Made by a program: the position numbers and the translations under genes. From Anaerolineaceae bacterium UBA4890 (GTDB lineage: Bacteria > Chloroflexota > Anaerolineae > Anaerolineales > Anaerolineaceae): DNA of 41,236 nucleotides. The stretch covers positions 67,908 through 109,143 of the forward strand of contig DHCY01000017.1 in assembly GCA_002399085.1 (NCBI GenBank), in the 5' to 3' direction. The notes beneath the pieces are model-generated. The model saw nothing but the letters and a program-made list of their open reading frames with translations. It searched no databases and had not been told where the DNA came from. Positions 23,397-32,499 of the stretch are shown one piece after another (the stretch's first letter is position 1; each line of letters begins with the position of its first letter).

Positions 23397-26300
23397 TCAT
23401 CGTTTGGAATTCTTCAACTTCTGCAAAATGCGGAGCAGGGCTTCGCGCCAGGTTTTCCCCTTGAGATCCGCGAGGTTGATCCAATAGGCATTTTTCCCTG
23501 CCCGTGCCAGGGGGTCGATCTCCGGCAAGCCGCGATCCTTGATGCCCTGGGGTAATGGTGGAAAAGTTAGTAACAATTGTTGGTTGACCTGGGTTACCGA
23601 TTCGAGCCCAATTTCTTCAGCAGCGAGTTTCACTTGCATCTGGAAGAACAAATCTCGCAACCCTTCTGGAAGCTCGCCAAACCGGTCATTGAACTCAATT
23701 TCCGTCTGGGCGATTTCTTCATCCGTGCGCAGACCTGATATTCGCCGGTAGAGCTTCAGGCGCAGGTCTTCATCTGGTATGTAAGCAGACGGAATCTCAC
23801 TGTTGAGCGGCAGATCGACGTTCACGTTCAAACTGGGCGATTGAACCCAGTGCTGATTGCCCAGGTCCACATCTGCCAACCCCGAATCACTGCGCAAACC
23901 CTGGACTGCCTGGCTGAGCAGCTTGGTGTACATCTGGAAGCCGACTGCCGCAATGTAGCCCGACTGGCGTGTGCCCAACAGGTCGCCCGCACCACGCATC
24001 TCGAGGTCACGCATGGCAATCGAATAACCCGCCCCCAGCGAGGTGTTGTCAGCCAAAACCTCCAGGCGCTCCTCGCCTTCCGGGGTTGGCGCGCGGCGTT
24101 TATCCTGGAACAGGTAAGCATATGCGCGCTGGGCACCCCGTCCAACCCTGCCGCGCAGTTGGTAAAGTTGCGACAGACCAAAAGTATCTGCCCTGTCGAC
24201 GATCAGTGTGTTGGCATTGGGGATATCCAGCCCGGATTCGATGATTGAGGTTGAAAGGAGTACGTCAATTTGACCTGAAGTGAACTGGTGCATCACATCC
24301 GCCAGTTCCTTCTCTGGAAGCTGCCCATGCCCGATACCAATGCGCGCTTCGGGCACCAGGTTTTGCAGGTGATTGTAGACGGCAGCAATCGACTGCACGC
24401 GATTGTGCACGAAGAAAACCTGACCGCCCCGGTCGAGCTCACGGATGATTGCTTCTCTAACCAGCTTTGACGAGTAGGGTCCGATATGCGTGACCACCGG
24501 CAGGCGTTCTTCAGGAGGACTGTTGATGGTGGAGATGTCGCGCACTCCGCTGAGCGCCATATAGAGCGTGCGTGGGATGGGGGTGGCAGTCATGGTGAGC
24601 ACATCCACCTCCTCGCGCAGTTTTTTGAGATGCTCTTTGTGCATCACACCAAAGCGCTGCTCTTCGTCGATAATCACCAAACCCAGATCCTTAAATACAA
24701 CGTCTCCGGAAACCAGGCGATGCGTACCGATGACGATGTCAATCTTCTTGGCAGCCAGATCCTTGACGATTTTGTCCTGTTCTTTCGGGCTGCGGAAACG
24801 GGAGAGCATTTCCACCTCAACTGGGAAAACGGAAAGACGCTGGCAGAAGGTATCATAATGTTGCTGGGCGAGCACAGTGGTGGGCACAAGTACGGCTACC
24901 TGTTTTCCGTCAGCCACTGCCTTAAAGGCTGCCCGTAAGGCGACTTCAGTTTTGCCATAGCCAACATCGCCGGTGAGTAGGCGATCCATTGGGCGGTCCG
25001 ACTCCATATCGGCTTTGATTTGCTCAATAGCGAGCAGTTGATCAGGGGTCTCGATGTAAGGAAAAGAAGCCTCAAGCTCACCCTGCCAGTCTGTATCCGG
25101 GCTAAAGGCATACCCCTTTGCCGTCTGGCGCTTGGCATATAGCTCCAGCAGGTCGGTGGCAATCTCGACCACTGCATGCCGGACCTTGGTCTTGGTCTGG
25201 TTCCAATCGGTGCCGCCCAGGCTGTTGAGATGCGGCGCAGAGCTGTCGGGTCCAATGTAGCGGGTGATGCGGTCAGCCTGGTGGATGGGGACATAGAGCA
25301 CGTCGCTGTTTTTATACTGAATGGTCAGATATTCACGCTGGCTGCCCTCGATGTTCGGTTTATGCAAACCAATGAACTGACCGATGCCGTGATCAACGTG
25401 TACCACGTAATCGCCTGGCTTCAGGTCAGCAAAGATCGCTTCAGGTGCTTCGCTGCTCAGGGGCGGACGTCGCCGTGGTTGCGGACGGCTCCAGCCAAAA
25501 ATCTCGCTGTCAGTGAGCAGATGGTGACTGGTGTCTTTATCCAGGCGCAGCACCCAGCCTCCAGAGAGTGAACCTTCCTGGAAAGCACCCGTCTGAGTGT
25601 TTTGGTCTGGATGGGTTTCTCTCCAAAGCTGTTCCAGACGGGAAGACTGGCGTGAAACCACCGTCCAGCATTGTGCGTTTTTGCTGAGAGAATCGATGTG
25701 CAACTGGAATTCCTTCAGGCGACCGGCAAAGCGGGGACCAGGATCAAACAAAGCCGACAGGGCAGAGCCGCCTTCAGCATAGCTGTGACCCATTTCGATG
25801 ATTTGACGTTTGGCGGTGCTGTCCAGCAGCTCCGACCAGGTCAGGTAGGGAACTTTGGGGTTGGCTGTTGGATCATCTTTTTTGAGTTCTTCAAGGCGTT
25901 CGAGCGCTTCTTCTTCGATGTCATTGGCGGCAGCAGCAATGAACTCTTCACCATCCAGGAGGATCAGCGCATTTTCAGGCAGGAAGTCGACCAGACTGGA
26001 GGGGAATGGATAAACTTCGGGGATGTCCTGTTCATTCAGCTGGTAGGGCAATTCGCCATCCTTCATGGCAGCGATGGGCAGTGCTTCTGAGGCAGGGAAA
26101 ATCAGGACTTGTTGGAGTTTGTCTTCGCTGCGCTGCGTGCTTGGGTCAAAAAATCGCAAGGAGTCGATTTCATCGCCAAAGAAATCCAGCCTGAAAGGCA
26201 GATTCTCTGACGGGGACCAGACATCCAGAATCCCGCCGCGCCTCGAAAATTGACCAGGTTGCACTACAATGTTGCTGTATTCATAACCAATACCGACCAG

Positions 26301-26819
26301 GTGGGTGGAAACCTGGTGGAAGTCCTGGCGGTCACCGACCTTGGTCCTGAGTGTGTTTTTCAGGAAGGTGCGCCTGGGCACTGTGCGGGTCATCAGGGCG
26401 CGAATGGGTGCCACCATCACGGGTGGGGTTGCTGGTTTTTCAATTCCGGGCAACAGGTAACGGCTGAGTGTTGTGAAGATGCGCAGGCGGTCCAGGCGGG
26501 TGCTTTGCGACCAGGGAATGTCCTCGTAAAACAACGGGTTTGGTTCCGGGAAGTAATAATTCACCTGCTGGGGCAGCCAAAAGCTTAGTTCATCGAAGAG
26601 GGAGAGAGCGCGATCTGAACGGTTTGTCAGGAGCAGGACGGGGACCTGCAGATCTTCGTGCAGGGCAGCAAGCAAAGCCAGGCGTGCAGCACGGGGCAAG
26701 CCCAACCCCTGGCGGGACTGGGTGGCAAAGTAGCCCGCTTTGATCGCGTCGAGCAAATCGGTGTAAGGGGGCAGACTCTTGATGATCTCGGTTAGAGAAT
26801 TGTCATGCGACTTCGCCAT
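23397..26819 (-). CDS. mfd: Transcription-repair coupling factor Mfd
   Basis: This 1140-residue ATP-dependent translocase removes RNA polymerase stalled at DNA lesions and recruits UvrA. The N-terminal UvrB-like domain lacks a functional Walker A, as is usual for Mfd. The RNA-polymerase-interacting domain is centred near residue 473 (VVHVDHGIGQFIGL). The RecG-like motor shows Walker A GDVGYGKTE near 618 and DEEQ near 718, with the GRVGRG helicase motif VI further on. A C-terminal UvrA-masking domain completes the normal length. Its start overlaps the end of pth by 17 bp, giving the common pth-mfd pairing. The gene is intact and ordinary. Confidence 0.97.
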   Translation of the reverse strand: MAKSHDNSLTEIIKSLPPYTDLLDAIKAGYFATQSRQGLGLPRAARLALLAALHEDLQVPVLLLTNRSDRALSLFDELSFWLPQQVNYYFPEPNPLFYEDIPWSQSTRLDRLRIFTTLSRYLLPGIEKPATPPVMVAPIRALMTRTVPRRTFLKNTLRTKVGDRQDFHQVSTHLVGIGYEYSNIVVQPGQFSRRGGILDVWSPSENLPFRLDFFGDEIDSLRFFDPSTQRSEDKLQQVLIFPASEALPIAAMKDGELPYQLNEQDIPEVYPFPSSLVDFLPENALILLDGEEFIAAAANDIEEEALERLEELKKDDPTANPKVPYLTWSELLDSTAKRQIIEMGHSYAEGGSALSALFDPGPRFAGRLKEFQLHIDSLSKNAQCWTVVSRQSSRLEQLWRETHPDQNTQTGAFQEGSLSGGWVLRLDKDTSHHLLTDSEIFGWSRPQPRRRPPLSSEAPEAIFADLKPGDYVVHVDHGIGQFIGLHKPNIEGSQREYLTIQYKNSDVLYVPIHQADRITRYIGPDSSAPHLNSLGGTDWNQTKTKVRHAVVEIATDLLELYAKRQTAKGYAFSPDTDWQGELEASFPYIETPDQLLAIEQIKADMESDRPMDRLLTGDVGYGKTEVALRAAFKAVADGKQVAVLVPTTVLAQQHYDTFCQRLSVFPVEVEMLSRFRSPKEQDKIVKDLAAKKIDIVIGTHRLVSGDVVFKDLGLVIIDEEQRFGVMHKEHLKKLREEVDVLTMTATPIPRTLYMALSGVRDISTINSPPEERLPVVTHIGPYSSKLVREAIIRELDRGGQVFFVHNRVQSIAAVYNHLQNLVPEARIGIGHGQLPEKELADVMHQFTSGQIDVLLSTSIIESGLDIPNANTLIVDRADTFGLSQLYQLRGRVGRGAQRAYAYLFQDKRRAPTPEGEERLEVLADNTSLGAGYSIAMRDLEMRGAGDLLGTRQSGYIAAVGFQMYTKLLSQAVQGLRSDSGLADVDLGNQHWVQSPSLNVNVDLPLNSEIPSAYIPDEDLRLKLYRRISGLRTDEEIAQTEIEFNDRFGELPEGLRDLFFQMQVKLAAEEIGLESVTQVNQQLLLTFPPLPQGIKDRGLPEIDPLARAGKNAYWINLADLKGKTWREALLRILQKLKNSKR

Positions 26820-27402
26820 TATACGTATTCATTGCCTTCGTAAGCCCGTTAGTAACAAAGCATTCTACAGCTTCCACAGCCTGGTTAATTACCATTGTTT
26901 TCAATTCTTCCTCAGCGGGGAGAAACTTTTTGAGGACGTAATCTTTTGGGTCCATCTGTCCGGGTGGTCGGTTGATTCCCAGGCGCAACCGCGGGAAATC
27001 CTGCGTGCCAATCAATTGGGTGATCGATTCCATCCCACGCTGACCGGCAGTGCTGCCGGAGGGGCGTATGCGCAGGGTGCCCAGGGGCAGATCCAGGTCG
27101 TCGTGGATCACCAGCATGTTTTCTGGCGGGCACTTGTAGTAGCGCATGAGAGGGGCAACCGAGCGACCGGATTCATTCATATAGGTCAGGGGCTTGACCA
27201 GGATAACCTTGTTACCTTTGAAGCGGTCTTCACCGATCACCGCTTTGAATTTTATCTTTTTGAGGGGGACCTTCCACTTCTCGGCGAGGGCGTCCAGAAC
27301 CATGAAGCCGAAATTATGGCGTGAATAACGATATTCCAGCCCGGGATTGCCCAGACCGACGATCATAAATGGCACCTGCAGTTCGTCTCGTTTAAACAAC
27401 AT
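26803..27402 (-). CDS. pth: Peptidyl-tRNA hydrolase
   Basis: This 199-residue enzyme releases tRNA from prematurely dropped peptidyl-tRNA. The fold signature VGLGNPG, catalytic His29 (RHNFGF), Asn76 (YMNESG) and Asp101 (HDDLDLPLG) are visible. In the later loop the family GxHNG motif reads AGQRGM, so the asparagine that often helps bind the tRNA is replaced by arginine. Variation at this spot occurs in some bacterial groups, and activity is still expected. GAGGA before the ATG at 27402 supports the start, which gives a 12-residue N-terminal extension ahead of the usual beginning. It overlaps mfd by 17 bp. Confidence 0.93.
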   Translation of the reverse strand: MLFKRDELQVPFMIVGLGNPGLEYRYSRHNFGFMVLDALAEKWKVPLKKIKFKAVIGEDRFKGNKVILVKPLTYMNESGRSVAPLMRYYKCPPENMLVIHDDLDLPLGTLRIRPSGSTAGQRGMESITQLIGTQDFPRLRLGINRPPGQMDPKDYVLKKFLPAEEELKTMVINQAVEAVECFVTNGLTKAMNTYNGEVA

Positions 27403-27516
27403 ATTATCCTCGCAATCTTTGAGTTTAACACGAAATGAGATGTGGAAACGAAATGCAAGATAGGATTGTCAAATGTTGCCGTGTTGAAATACTGTATCCA
27501 AAACAACAAGACATGT

Positions 27517-27668
27517 GTAGGTCGGAATGAGACCGCCTTGAGTGTTTGAATTAAAAGAATATTGCGCGGGCTCACTCCGACATCAAGAGTGCTGGCATAT
27601 CCGACGGCGGAGTGAGGTGTTACCCCTGATCGCGTTAAAATACCATTCTTGCCCACCTCATTCCGCCC
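27517..27668 (+). mobile_element. MITE-like inverted-repeat element, copy A
   Basis: The copy starts with GTAGGTCGGAATGAG and ends in CTCATTCCGCCC. The outer ends are imperfect inverted repeats. An inner pair, CTCACTCCGACATC and GACGGCGGAGTGAG, is also inverted, so the element alternates four related CGGARTGAG cores in opposite orientations. There is no open frame, so it is non-autonomous. Its right end abuts copy B. Confidence 0.7.
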
Positions 27669-27801
27669 GGAATGTTCGAACAACAAGAATATTGCGCGGG
27701 CTAACTCCGACATCAAGAATGCTGGCATATCCGATGGCGGAGTGAGGTGTTACCCAGGCTCGCGTTAAAATACCATTCTTGCCCACCTCATTCCGCCCTA
27801 C
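27669..27801 (+). mobile_element. MITE-like inverted-repeat element, copy B (left end truncated)
   Basis: The copy is fused directly to copy A and keeps only GGAATG of the left terminal repeat. The interior and the right end CTCATTCCGCCCTAC are intact. It is followed by an A/T-rich flank starting CGCCACAATTTTCG that recurs after copy C. Confidence 0.65.
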
Positions 27802-27844
27802 GCCACAATTTTCGATTGTCAAAATAAAAAATCAAAATTGATCT

Positions 27845-27999
27845 GTAGGTCGGAATGAGACCGCCTTGAGTGTTTGAATTAAAAGAATATTGCGCGGGCT
27901 CACTCCGACATCAAGAGTGCTGGCATATCCGATGGCGGAGTGAGGTGTTACCCCTGCTCGCGTTAAAATACCATTCTTGCCCACCTCATTCCGCCCTAC
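27845..27999 (+). mobile_element. MITE-like inverted-repeat element, copy C (complete)
   Basis: This 155-bp copy has both ends: GTAGGTCGGAATGAG at 27845 and CTCATTCCGCCCTAC ending at 27999, which match as inverted repeats with one mismatch over 15 bp. The right ends of B and C are 198 bp apart, and their downstream flanks are near-identical. This indicates tandem duplication rather than independent insertion. Confidence 0.75.
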
Positions 28000-28158
28000 G
28001 CCACTATTTTCGATTGTTAAAATAAAAAATCAAATTAACCAATTTCGACAACATCATTCCGCCCTACGCACCTGAATTGCCGAGGGAGTCAAGCCCCCTC
28101 CGTACGGAATAGACACCGGCAGTTTCGACCTATCGCCCCCGTACATGACCATTCCCTA

Positions 28159-29472
28159 TTATTTTTCGCGCCATTTTTTAAGGCGTTCGGCAATCTGGGC
28201 TTCGTAACCCTGGTCTGAAGGTTTGTAAAACTCTCGACCTACCAACCCGTCGGGTAGATACTGCTGTTTGACCCAATGCTCATCAAAGGCATGCGGGTAG
28301 AGATAGCCTTTGCCATGACCTAACCCCTCAGCGTCGCGCGAGCCGTCCATCAGATGAATCGGCACCCCACCAGCCCCATGCTGCTTGATCTCTTCCTGGA
28401 TCTCCCAAAACGCGCCGACCGAGTTTGACTTTGGTGCTGTTGCCAGGTAGATAACGGCATGGGCGATCGGATACCAACCTTCAGGCATGCCAATGTACTC
28501 GTAATTTTGAGCCGCAGCGTTGGCAACCAGGATGGCGTTGGGGTCTGCCATGCCGATATCTTCACTGGCGAGGACGATCAGGCGGCGCAACACAAAGCGC
28601 GGGTCTTCGCCCGCCAGCAGCATCTTGGTCATCCAATAGAGAGCGGCGTCCGGGTCACTACCACGCACCGATTTGATGAACGCGGAAATGGTGTCATAAT
28701 GCTGATCATCAGTCTTATCGTAAAGTACTGCCCTGCGCTGGATTGACTCCTGGGCGACATCCAGGGTAACGTGCACTACGCCATCCTCCGCCGGCGTCGT
28801 CTCGACTGCCAGTTCAAGCGCGTTGAGGGCATTGCGGGCGTCTCCGCCCGAGATATCCGCCAGGTGCAGCAGAGCATCTTCGTCTGCCTGCACCGTTCTC
28901 ATCCCGTAACCGCTCAATTCATTTGCCAATGCTCTGTGCAGCAGCGTCAGGATATCTTCCTGTCTCAGCGGCTTCAGTTCAAAAATTCGCGAGCGACTGA
29001 CCAGGGCTTTGATCACATCGAAGTAGGGGTTCTGGGTGGTGGCGCCAATCAGTGTGATCAGCCCACTCTCAACTTGAGGGAGCAGAGCATCCTGCTGGGC
29101 TTTGTTCCAGCGATGGATTTCGTCGATGAACAAAATCGTGCGCACGCGGTCGTATTTTCGACGGTCAATGGCATCCTGGATGATCTTGCGCAAATCAGCC
29201 ACGCCAGCTAAAACCGCGCTGAGCGATTCAAAATGTGCTTTGGTGCTGTTGGCGATCACCCTGGCAATGGTGGTCTTACCGGTTCCGGGAGGACCATAGA
29301 GAATGATCGAACTGAACAAACGGTCTGCCTCGATTGCCCGCCTGAGCAAGGTCCCTTTGCCGATGATATGCTGTTGCCCAACAATTTCATCGAGCGTTTG
29401 CGGGCGCATCCGGGCAGCAAGAGGTGCCTGGGAACGCATTTGTTCTTCCAGTGAGTGATCAAACAGGTCCAT
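28159..29472 (-). CDS. rarA: Replication-associated recombination protein A (RarA/MgsA AAA+ ATPase)
   Basis: This 437-residue clamp-loader-type AAA+ ATPase acts at stalled replication forks. Walker A is GPPGTGKT (60-67) and Walker B is IDEIH (116-120). Sensor 1 is GATTQNP, followed by the RarA-typical VSRSRIFEL segment. The C-terminal tetramerisation region contains ASEDIGMADPNA and HGAGGVPIHLMDGSRDA. Length matches the family. A TTG 21 bp upstream is in frame, but ATG 29472 has GGGGA upstream and lies 4 bp after the preceding gene. It is co-transcribed with the 2-hydroxyacid dehydrogenase. Confidence 0.95.
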   Translation of the reverse strand: MDLFDHSLEEQMRSQAPLAARMRPQTLDEIVGQQHIIGKGTLLRRAIEADRLFSSIILYGPPGTGKTTIARVIANSTKAHFESLSAVLAGVADLRKIIQDAIDRRKYDRVRTILFIDEIHRWNKAQQDALLPQVESGLITLIGATTQNPYFDVIKALVSRSRIFELKPLRQEDILTLLHRALANELSGYGMRTVQADEDALLHLADISGGDARNALNALELAVETTPAEDGVVHVTLDVAQESIQRRAVLYDKTDDQHYDTISAFIKSVRGSDPDAALYWMTKMLLAGEDPRFVLRRLIVLASEDIGMADPNAILVANAAAQNYEYIGMPEGWYPIAHAVIYLATAPKSNSVGAFWEIQEEIKQHGAGGVPIHLMDGSRDAEGLGHGKGYLYPHAFDEHWVKQQYLPDGLVGREFYKPSDQGYEAQIAERLKKWREK

Positions 29473-29476
29473 AAAT

Positions 29477-30505
29477 TTAATATCCCCGCTCAACGTTGAC
29501 CAGGTTGTACAGGGGCTGATCCTTGAGATAACGCTTCAGATTCTCAACGAACAGGTCGACCACCTGGTTAAACATATTGGGAGAATAAGCAGAAATATGG
29601 GGTGTAAGGATCAGATTAGGCGCGTTCCAAAGCGGGCTCTCTGGTGGCAGCGGTTCCTGTGTAAAGACATCCAGGGCTGCTCCTGCCAGGTGACCTGAAT
29701 TCAATGCCTCAACCAGTGCGCCTTCGTCCACTAACTGACCGCGGGAGACGTTCACGAAGTAGGACCCGGGTTTCATGGTATCAAACATTTCTTTGACGAA
29801 AAGACATTCGGTTGATTTGGTGTGGGGCAGTGTGAGAACCACGAAATCGCATTCTTCGAGCATGCCGCGCAGCCCTTCGATTGGATAAAGCCGGTCAAAG
29901 TAGTTGCCTTGGGGATCGCCCAGACCCACGGGTGTGTAGCCACTGTCTTCGGGATGCATGGCATCTCGTTTGCTGGCGAGAACCTTGGCACCATAAGCAT
30001 AAAGCTGGCGGGCAACTTCGCGCCCGATGGAGCCATAACCGACGATTCCGACCGTGCTTCCGCGTAGTTCTCTTGGCTGGAGGCTGGTGAATTTGTCTTC
30101 AATCCAACGTTTTTCGTGCTGCGCCCGGATCATCTGCGGCATTTTGTGACCAAGCATCAGTAGCATCATGATCACATATTCGCCCATCTGGCTCACGTTG
30201 GCTCCGCTGGCATTAGTGACCCGCACACTTTCCTGGTGTAAAAGAGGGTTATCCAGCAGGTTTTCCACGCCAGCCCAGCTGCTTTGAATCCAGCGCAGGT
30301 TGGGTACCTTTTCTACGGGAGGAAGCGTTGTTCCGCGGGTCAGAAGGATTTCAGTTTTGCGCCAGGTTTCATCCGAAATCCGGTTCATTTCTTTCTGTTT
30401 GTGCAAACCAACCTTTATTCTCTCGTCCAGGCTAACTATTCGCTTGAGTTGTTCTTCGTTTAGATCAAGCGTACTCAGAATCTCGATTTTTTGTTTAGCA
30501 TCCAT
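29477..30505 (-). CDS. D-isomer-specific 2-hydroxyacid dehydrogenase
   Basis: This 342-residue oxidoreductase reduces or oxidises a small 2-keto/2-hydroxy acid; the substrate cannot be read from the sequence. The nucleotide motif is GYGSIG (156-161). The catalytic Arg is in VNVSRGQLVDE, the Glu in FTQEPLP and the His in LTPHISAYS. As in the serA-like gene at the other end of the window, the position after the second Rossmann strand is Lys-Arg (179-180, ASKRDA), which suggests NADP preference. An insert between about 185 and 200 lengthens the cofactor domain. It lies 4 bp before rarA and 24 bp after a small membrane-protein gene. Glyoxylate/hydroxypyruvate reductase is a reasonable guess. Confidence 0.85.
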   Translation of the reverse strand: MDAKQKIEILSTLDLNEEQLKRIVSLDERIKVGLHKQKEMNRISDETWRKTEILLTRGTTLPPVEKVPNLRWIQSSWAGVENLLDNPLLHQESVRVTNASGANVSQMGEYVIMMLLMLGHKMPQMIRAQHEKRWIEDKFTSLQPRELRGSTVGIVGYGSIGREVARQLYAYGAKVLASKRDAMHPEDSGYTPVGLGDPQGNYFDRLYPIEGLRGMLEECDFVVLTLPHTKSTECLFVKEMFDTMKPGSYFVNVSRGQLVDEGALVEALNSGHLAGAALDVFTQEPLPPESPLWNAPNLILTPHISAYSPNMFNQVVDLFVENLKRYLKDQPLYNLVNVERGY

Positions 30506-30529
30506 GCAGTGTTCCCACTTTCGTTCTTT

Positions 30530-30778
30530 TTACTTGTCAATCCTGGAGATCCAAGACTTATGTTTGTCAGTTTTGCGTTGGCGTTTTTGAGAAGGAGGCA
30601 CCTCGTCACTGCCACCCGGGGTTGGTTTGGCTTTTCGCAGCAACAACGCCACCACAAAAAGCCCCAATATCAGAAGGAGCGCGACAGGCGAGAGCGTATC
30701 GCTGGTGATGAAAGATCTGACCAGCCACACCAAAGCGATGACTCCCATAATTGACAAAAGTGTTCCCAGTTTTTTCAT
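30530..30778 (-). CDS. Small two-helix membrane protein
   Basis: This 82-residue protein has two hydrophobic segments (about 5-24 and 30-47) followed by a Lys/Arg-rich cytoplasmic tail (RKAKPTPGG to the end). No known family is recognised. The ATG is preceded by only a weak GGATGA. It lies 24 bp upstream of the dehydrogenase in the same direction, so co-transcription is likely. It could be a small envelope or regulatory membrane peptide. Confidence 0.5.
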   Translation of the reverse strand: MKKLGTLLSIMGVIALVWLVRSFITSDTLSPVALLLILGLFVVALLLRKAKPTPGGSDEVPPSQKRQRKTDKHKSWISRIDK

Positions 30779-30924
30779 TTTATCATCCGGTTAAGCCATG
30801 CGGAACGGTCGGTTGCCGTTTCGGAATGGCGAAGCGCCCGCCAGCCCTGCGTTAGGATTCCCTCACAAATATGGAACGATCGAGTGCCCGTTCCTTACAA
30901 TTTTACTTTGCTTTCGCGCCCAAA

Positions 30925-32499
30925 TTAAAGGCGTTTAACCCTGGTTTGAGACTGTTCACGCATATACAAGGGCAGGTAATACAAGCCACCGCCGTTCTTG
31001 CCTGCCGAACCCGAGCCTTTCCAGCCGCCAAAGGGTTGGTATCCAGGCCAGGCGCCAGTGGTGCTGCCCTGGGGTCGATTGGCATAGGTGGTGCCGGCAT
31101 CGATGTTCTCAAAGAACCATTCTGTCTCCTGGTCATTGCCGTAAAACCCGGCAGTCAGCCCGTAGTCGATGTCATTCGCGATTTGCATGCCTTCTTCGAG
31201 GTTCCGTACAGGGACAATCATGACGATGGGCAGAAACATCTCAGTCTTCCAGAGCGGGTGGTCCAGGGGGACATCCACGGCAATTGTTGGAGCACAGAAG
31301 TACCCTTTGTCCAGATCGTTTTCAGGCAGGCGTTTTCCACCGGTGAGAATCTTCCCGGATTTTTCAAGATCAGCAGAGAATTTGGCGTAATCTTCATGAG
31401 CCTTTTTGTTTATCACCGGACCGAACCAGTTCTCCTGGAGAGTGGGGTCGCCGATTGCGAGTTTTTTTGTCAGCTCCACTAACTTGTCGACGAAAGGCTG
31501 GTAAAGTGCTTCTTCCACCAAAATTCGGGAGGTTGCTGAACATTTCTGACCCTGCAAGCCAAAAGCGGAGCGCAGCGTACCGATGGCGGCATCTTCAAGG
31601 TCTGCATTTTTGGAGACGATGGTGGCATTCTTGCCGCCCATTTCGAGAATTACTGGGTGAGGGTAGCTGCGGTTGGCAAACTTGCTGTAAATGCCAATGC
31701 CGACTTCCATCGAACCGGTGAAGGTGATGCCAGCGATGTCTGGGTTATCAGTGAGGGCATTACCAACAGTTGAGCCAGGACCAGTGACCAGGTTGAGCAC
31801 GCCTGCAGGAATGCCTGCTTCAAGAGCGCACTCGACCATCAGGGTGTCACCCCAGCTGACGCCGGATGCAGGTTTGAGTACGACGGTGTTGCCAGCCACC
31901 AGTGCGTTGCCAACCGGACCGGCTGCCAGGGCAACCGGAAAGTTGAAGGGTGAAATCACCAGCCAGACGCCATAGGGCTTGAGCACAGAACGGTTGGTTG
32001 AGAGAAAACCAACCAGCGGGTCGTTCTCCATGTCTATGATAAAGCCGTTGTTTTCTTCCATGATTTTTGCGCCATAGAACATTAAATCGGCAGCTTCCTG
32101 GATTTCGCCAAGCGCTTCCAGGCGGTTTTTACCGACTTCCAATGCAACAGCGGCGCTTATTTCGTAGACCCGCTCTTCAATGCGTTGAGCAAATTTGCGG
32201 ACCATGGCGACACGGTCCTGCCAGGGTGTTGCACTCCAGGCGGGAAAGGCGGCTTTGGCAGCTGCGACGGCGTCGTCAGCATCTTTGGCAGTCCCTTTTT
32301 GGAAGGTAGCCAGGTGCCAGGAGGTGTTGATGGGGGAATCGGCTTGCAGTTTTTCAGCAGAATAGCGGGCTTCTCCATTGATGTACATCGGGAGTTCTCT
32401 GCCGAAATTTGCCTTCAGTTCTTCAAGAGCTTTGTCAAAATTGTCGTGCAATACTTGTGGAGGGTTGTGCATGGTGGAATAGGTGAGTTTGAATGCCAT
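30925..32499 (-). CDS. L-glutamate gamma-semialdehyde (1-pyrroline-5-carboxylate) dehydrogenase
   Basis: This 524-residue aldehyde dehydrogenase oxidises glutamate semialdehyde from proline or arginine/ornithine to glutamate. The catalytic cysteine is in GLQGQKCSATSR (about 320), the general base in ILEMGGKNA (about 286) and the cofactor turn in ITFTGSMEVG. The N-terminal INGEARYSAEKLQADSPIN and the C-terminal RPQGSTTGAWPGYQPFGGWKG follow the RocA/PruA pattern. It is monofunctional, without a proline dehydrogenase domain, and no proline dehydrogenase gene is adjacent. TAGGAG precedes the ATG. It stands alone, with repeats upstream, and a weak TAAAAT hexamer lies about 40 bp before the start. 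Confidence 0.88.
   Translation of the reverse strand: MAFKLTYSTMHNPPQVLHDNFDKALEELKANFGRELPMYINGEARYSAEKLQADSPINTSWHLATFQKGTAKDADDAVAAAKAAFPAWSATPWQDRVAMVRKFAQRIEERVYEISAAVALEVGKNRLEALGEIQEAADLMFYGAKIMEENNGFIIDMENDPLVGFLSTNRSVLKPYGVWLVISPFNFPVALAAGPVGNALVAGNTVVLKPASGVSWGDTLMVECALEAGIPAGVLNLVTGPGSTVGNALTDNPDIAGITFTGSMEVGIGIYSKFANRSYPHPVILEMGGKNATIVSKNADLEDAAIGTLRSAFGLQGQKCSATSRILVEEALYQPFVDKLVELTKKLAIGDPTLQENWFGPVINKKAHEDYAKFSADLEKSGKILTGGKRLPENDLDKGYFCAPTIAVDVPLDHPLWKTEMFLPIVMIVPVRNLEEGMQIANDIDYGLTAGFYGNDQETEWFFENIDAGTTYANRPQGSTTGAWPGYQPFGGWKGSGSAGKNGGGLYYLPLYMREQSQTRVKRL

Larger units (their letters stand above)
27403..28158. other. Intergenic region filled by MITE-like elements
   Basis: No gene is supported in these 756 bp. 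The content is two full and one left-truncated copy of a 150-bp inverted-repeat element, duplicated A/T-rich flanks, and an orphan right end at 28054-28069. The last 90 bp before the rarA end show nothing recognisable. Confidence 0.75.

Noticed and set aside
27444..27472. Perfect TTGACA on the minus strand upstream of pth as a promoter
   Set aside because: The sequence 17 bp downstream (GTTTCC) does not resemble a -10 box, and no better hexamer lies at 16-18 bp.
27517..27999. CRISPR-like spacing of the GTAGGTCGG elements
   Set aside because: The units are about 150 bp, carry terminal inverted repeats and repeat their interiors, so they are element copies and not repeat-spacer units.
30790..30900. 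GGAACG/CGTTCC inverted repeats as a terminator for the P5C dehydrogenase
   Set aside because: The arms are only 6 bp with a 10-nt loop and no T-run follows on the minus strand.
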